A stretch of 64,000 nucleotides of DNA from Gayadomonas joobiniege G7 (lineage in GTDB: Bacteria; Pseudomonadota; Gammaproteobacteria; Enterobacterales; Alteromonadaceae): assembly GCF_000300815.1 (NCBI RefSeq), contig NZ_AMRX01000008.1:248001-312000 (forward strand), read 5' to 3'. Made by a program: the position numbers and the translations under genes. Positions 63,188 to 64,000 of this stretch are shown here, one piece after another. The notes beneath the pieces were generated by a model. It saw only the letters and a program-made list of their open reading frames with translations. It did no database searches and was not told the DNA's origin. Every line of letters begins with the position of its first letter. Positions within the stretch are counted from its first letter, which is position 1.

Positions 63188-64000
63188 ATGCAAACCATTA
63201 AGCTAGGGGTGATTGGTTTAGGCAATATTGCCCGCCAGCACATCCAAAATATTCTCAGCGGTGCGGTTAAAAACTGCCATTTAGTGGCGGTTTGTTCACG
63301 TTCTGTGAATTCATCCGAGTATCCGGATGTTGAACACTTTAATGATTATAAACAAATGATTGATTCGGGGTTAATCGACAGTGTGTTGATTGCAAGCCCT
63401 ACTTTTGCTCATTTTGAAATGGCCCAATATGCCTTAAATAAACAAATGCACCTGATGTTAGAAAAACCGATTGGTTTATCTTCTTATGAAGGTGAGCTGC
63501 TATTAAAGTTGAAGACTGACAATGTTCAATTTGCGCTAATGCTTAACCAACGAACCGATCCGGTTTATCAAAAGATGCACCAGCTTGTTCAGTCAAACCA
63601 GTTTGGTGCAATTACCCGTACTCACTGGACAATGACGAACTGGTTTAGACCGGATATTTATTTTCAAACCAGTGACTGGCGCGCAACTTGGAAAGGCGAA
63701 GGTGGCGGTTTGTTGGTTAACCAATGCATCCATAATCTAGATATTTTTCAGTGGATATGTGGTGTGCCGAACAGCATTATCGCACAGTGTGGATTTGGCA
63801 AATATCACAACATTGAGGTAGAGGATGAAGCGACTGCTTTTTTTAATTATGAAAATGGTGCCACCGGTGTCTTTGTTGGATCAACTGGTGAAGCGCCCGG
63901 TGTTAATCGGTTTGACATCATCTGTGAAAAAGGCAGCTTGCACTTCGACTCCGGACAATTAACCATTGTTGAAAACGATCAAACAACGGCTGAATTCTGT
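63188..64000 (+). CDS. Gfo/Idh/MocA-family oxidoreductase (3' end outside window)
   Basis: NAD(P)-dependent sugar or cyclitol dehydrogenase; the first 271 codons are visible and no stop is reached. It starts at ATG 63188 after AAAGGGA. The Rossmann motif is LGVIGLGNIARQH (about 6-18), the family motif EKPIG (about 94-98) supplies the catalytic Lys, and the C-terminal domain has GGGLLVNQCIHNLDIFQWI (about 176-194) with the catalytic-region His. Full length in the family is about 330-390, so 60-120 residues are missing. Being divergent from a sugar-phosphate cyclase, an inositol-like or keto-sugar substrate is plausible. Confidence 0.92.
   Translation, partial: MQTIKLGVIGLGNIARQHIQNILSGAVKNCHLVAVCSRSVNSSEYPDVEHFNDYKQMIDSGLIDSVLIASPTFAHFEMAQYALNKQMHLMLEKPIGLSSYEGELLLKLKTDNVQFALMLNQRTDPVYQKMHQLVQSNQFGAITRTHWTMTNWFRPDIYFQTSDWRATWKGEGGGLLVNQCIHNLDIFQWICGVPNSIIAQCGFGKYHNIEVEDEATAFFNYENGATGVFVGSTGEAPGVNRFDIICEKGSLHFDSGQLTIVENDQTTAEFC

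Noticed and set aside
62926-63243. A 105-codon minus-strand open frame
   Set aside because: It is low-complexity, AT-driven, and overlaps the start of the well-supported Gfo/Idh/MocA gene on the opposite strand.

Overview
The window looks like the chromosome of a marine, algal-polysaccharide-degrading gammaproteobacterium of the Alteromonadales (Catenovulum or Paraglaciecola-like). This is inferred from gene content and AT-rich base use, since no rRNA or marker gene is present. Indicators are four TonB-dependent receptors (three of the large carbohydrate-type family), a GH86-type agarase/porphyranase, a GH42-like hydrolase, a lipoprotein pullulanase, a tryptophan-halogenase-family flavoprotein beside a receptor, and an L-galactose/L-fucose-type aldose dehydrogenase.

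Layout. 1-5.3 kb is accessory DNA: the 3' part of an AraC regulator, a flavodoxin-like protein, a short tyrosine recombinase, a complete IS66 element (2119-4473, inverted ends and an 8-bp target duplication visible), a decayed IS110-type transposase fragment, and an exported orphan protein. 5.4-16 kb is a polysaccharide locus: receptor, divergent GH42-like lipoprotein, halogenase-like flavoprotein and second receptor. 16.2-24.5 kb is an alpha-glucan unit: IclR regulator, receptor, and pullulanase with three C-terminal beta modules, with a perfect 16-bp palindrome in the regulator/receptor gap. 24.7-35 kb holds an acyltransferase-like membrane protein, an FbpABC-type iron importer preceded by an unknown exported helical protein, an EamA permease with a smaller receptor, MsrA and a CorB/HlyC-like membrane protein. 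35.2-41.4 kb holds a GH36/raffinose-synthase-type alpha-galactosidase, a eukaryotic-type hexokinase, a sugar-porter MFS protein and a GAF-GGDEF diguanylate cyclase.

41.4-55.4 kb contains a metallophosphoesterase lipoprotein and then the most unusual gene block: a same-strand run (43647-55383) encoding a DUF1080 (3-keto-disaccharide hydrolase family) protein, a PVC-type haem-binding dehydrogenase-like protein, a membrane AraC regulator, an NHL propeller, a PSCyt1/DUF1549/DUF1553 protein, a Tat-exported DUF1501 protein, a small c-type cytochrome and a cytochrome b561. These families are typical of Planctomycetes/Verrucomicrobia. Together they read as a periplasmic redox pathway, probably for sugar oxidation, draining electrons through c-haems to a membrane b-cytochrome. 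A GH86 lipoprotein lies convergent to it.

58-64 kb holds a Sel1-repeat protein, an aldo/keto reductase, an 800-bp gene-free array of sixteen copies of a 17-bp motif (AAGGTGGC-N5-GTAC), a sugar-phosphate-cyclase (EboD/DHQS-like) gene, and a divergent Gfo/Idh/MocA oxidoreductase cut by the window end. The repeat array and the PVC-type redox cluster are the two best candidates for something not previously described.
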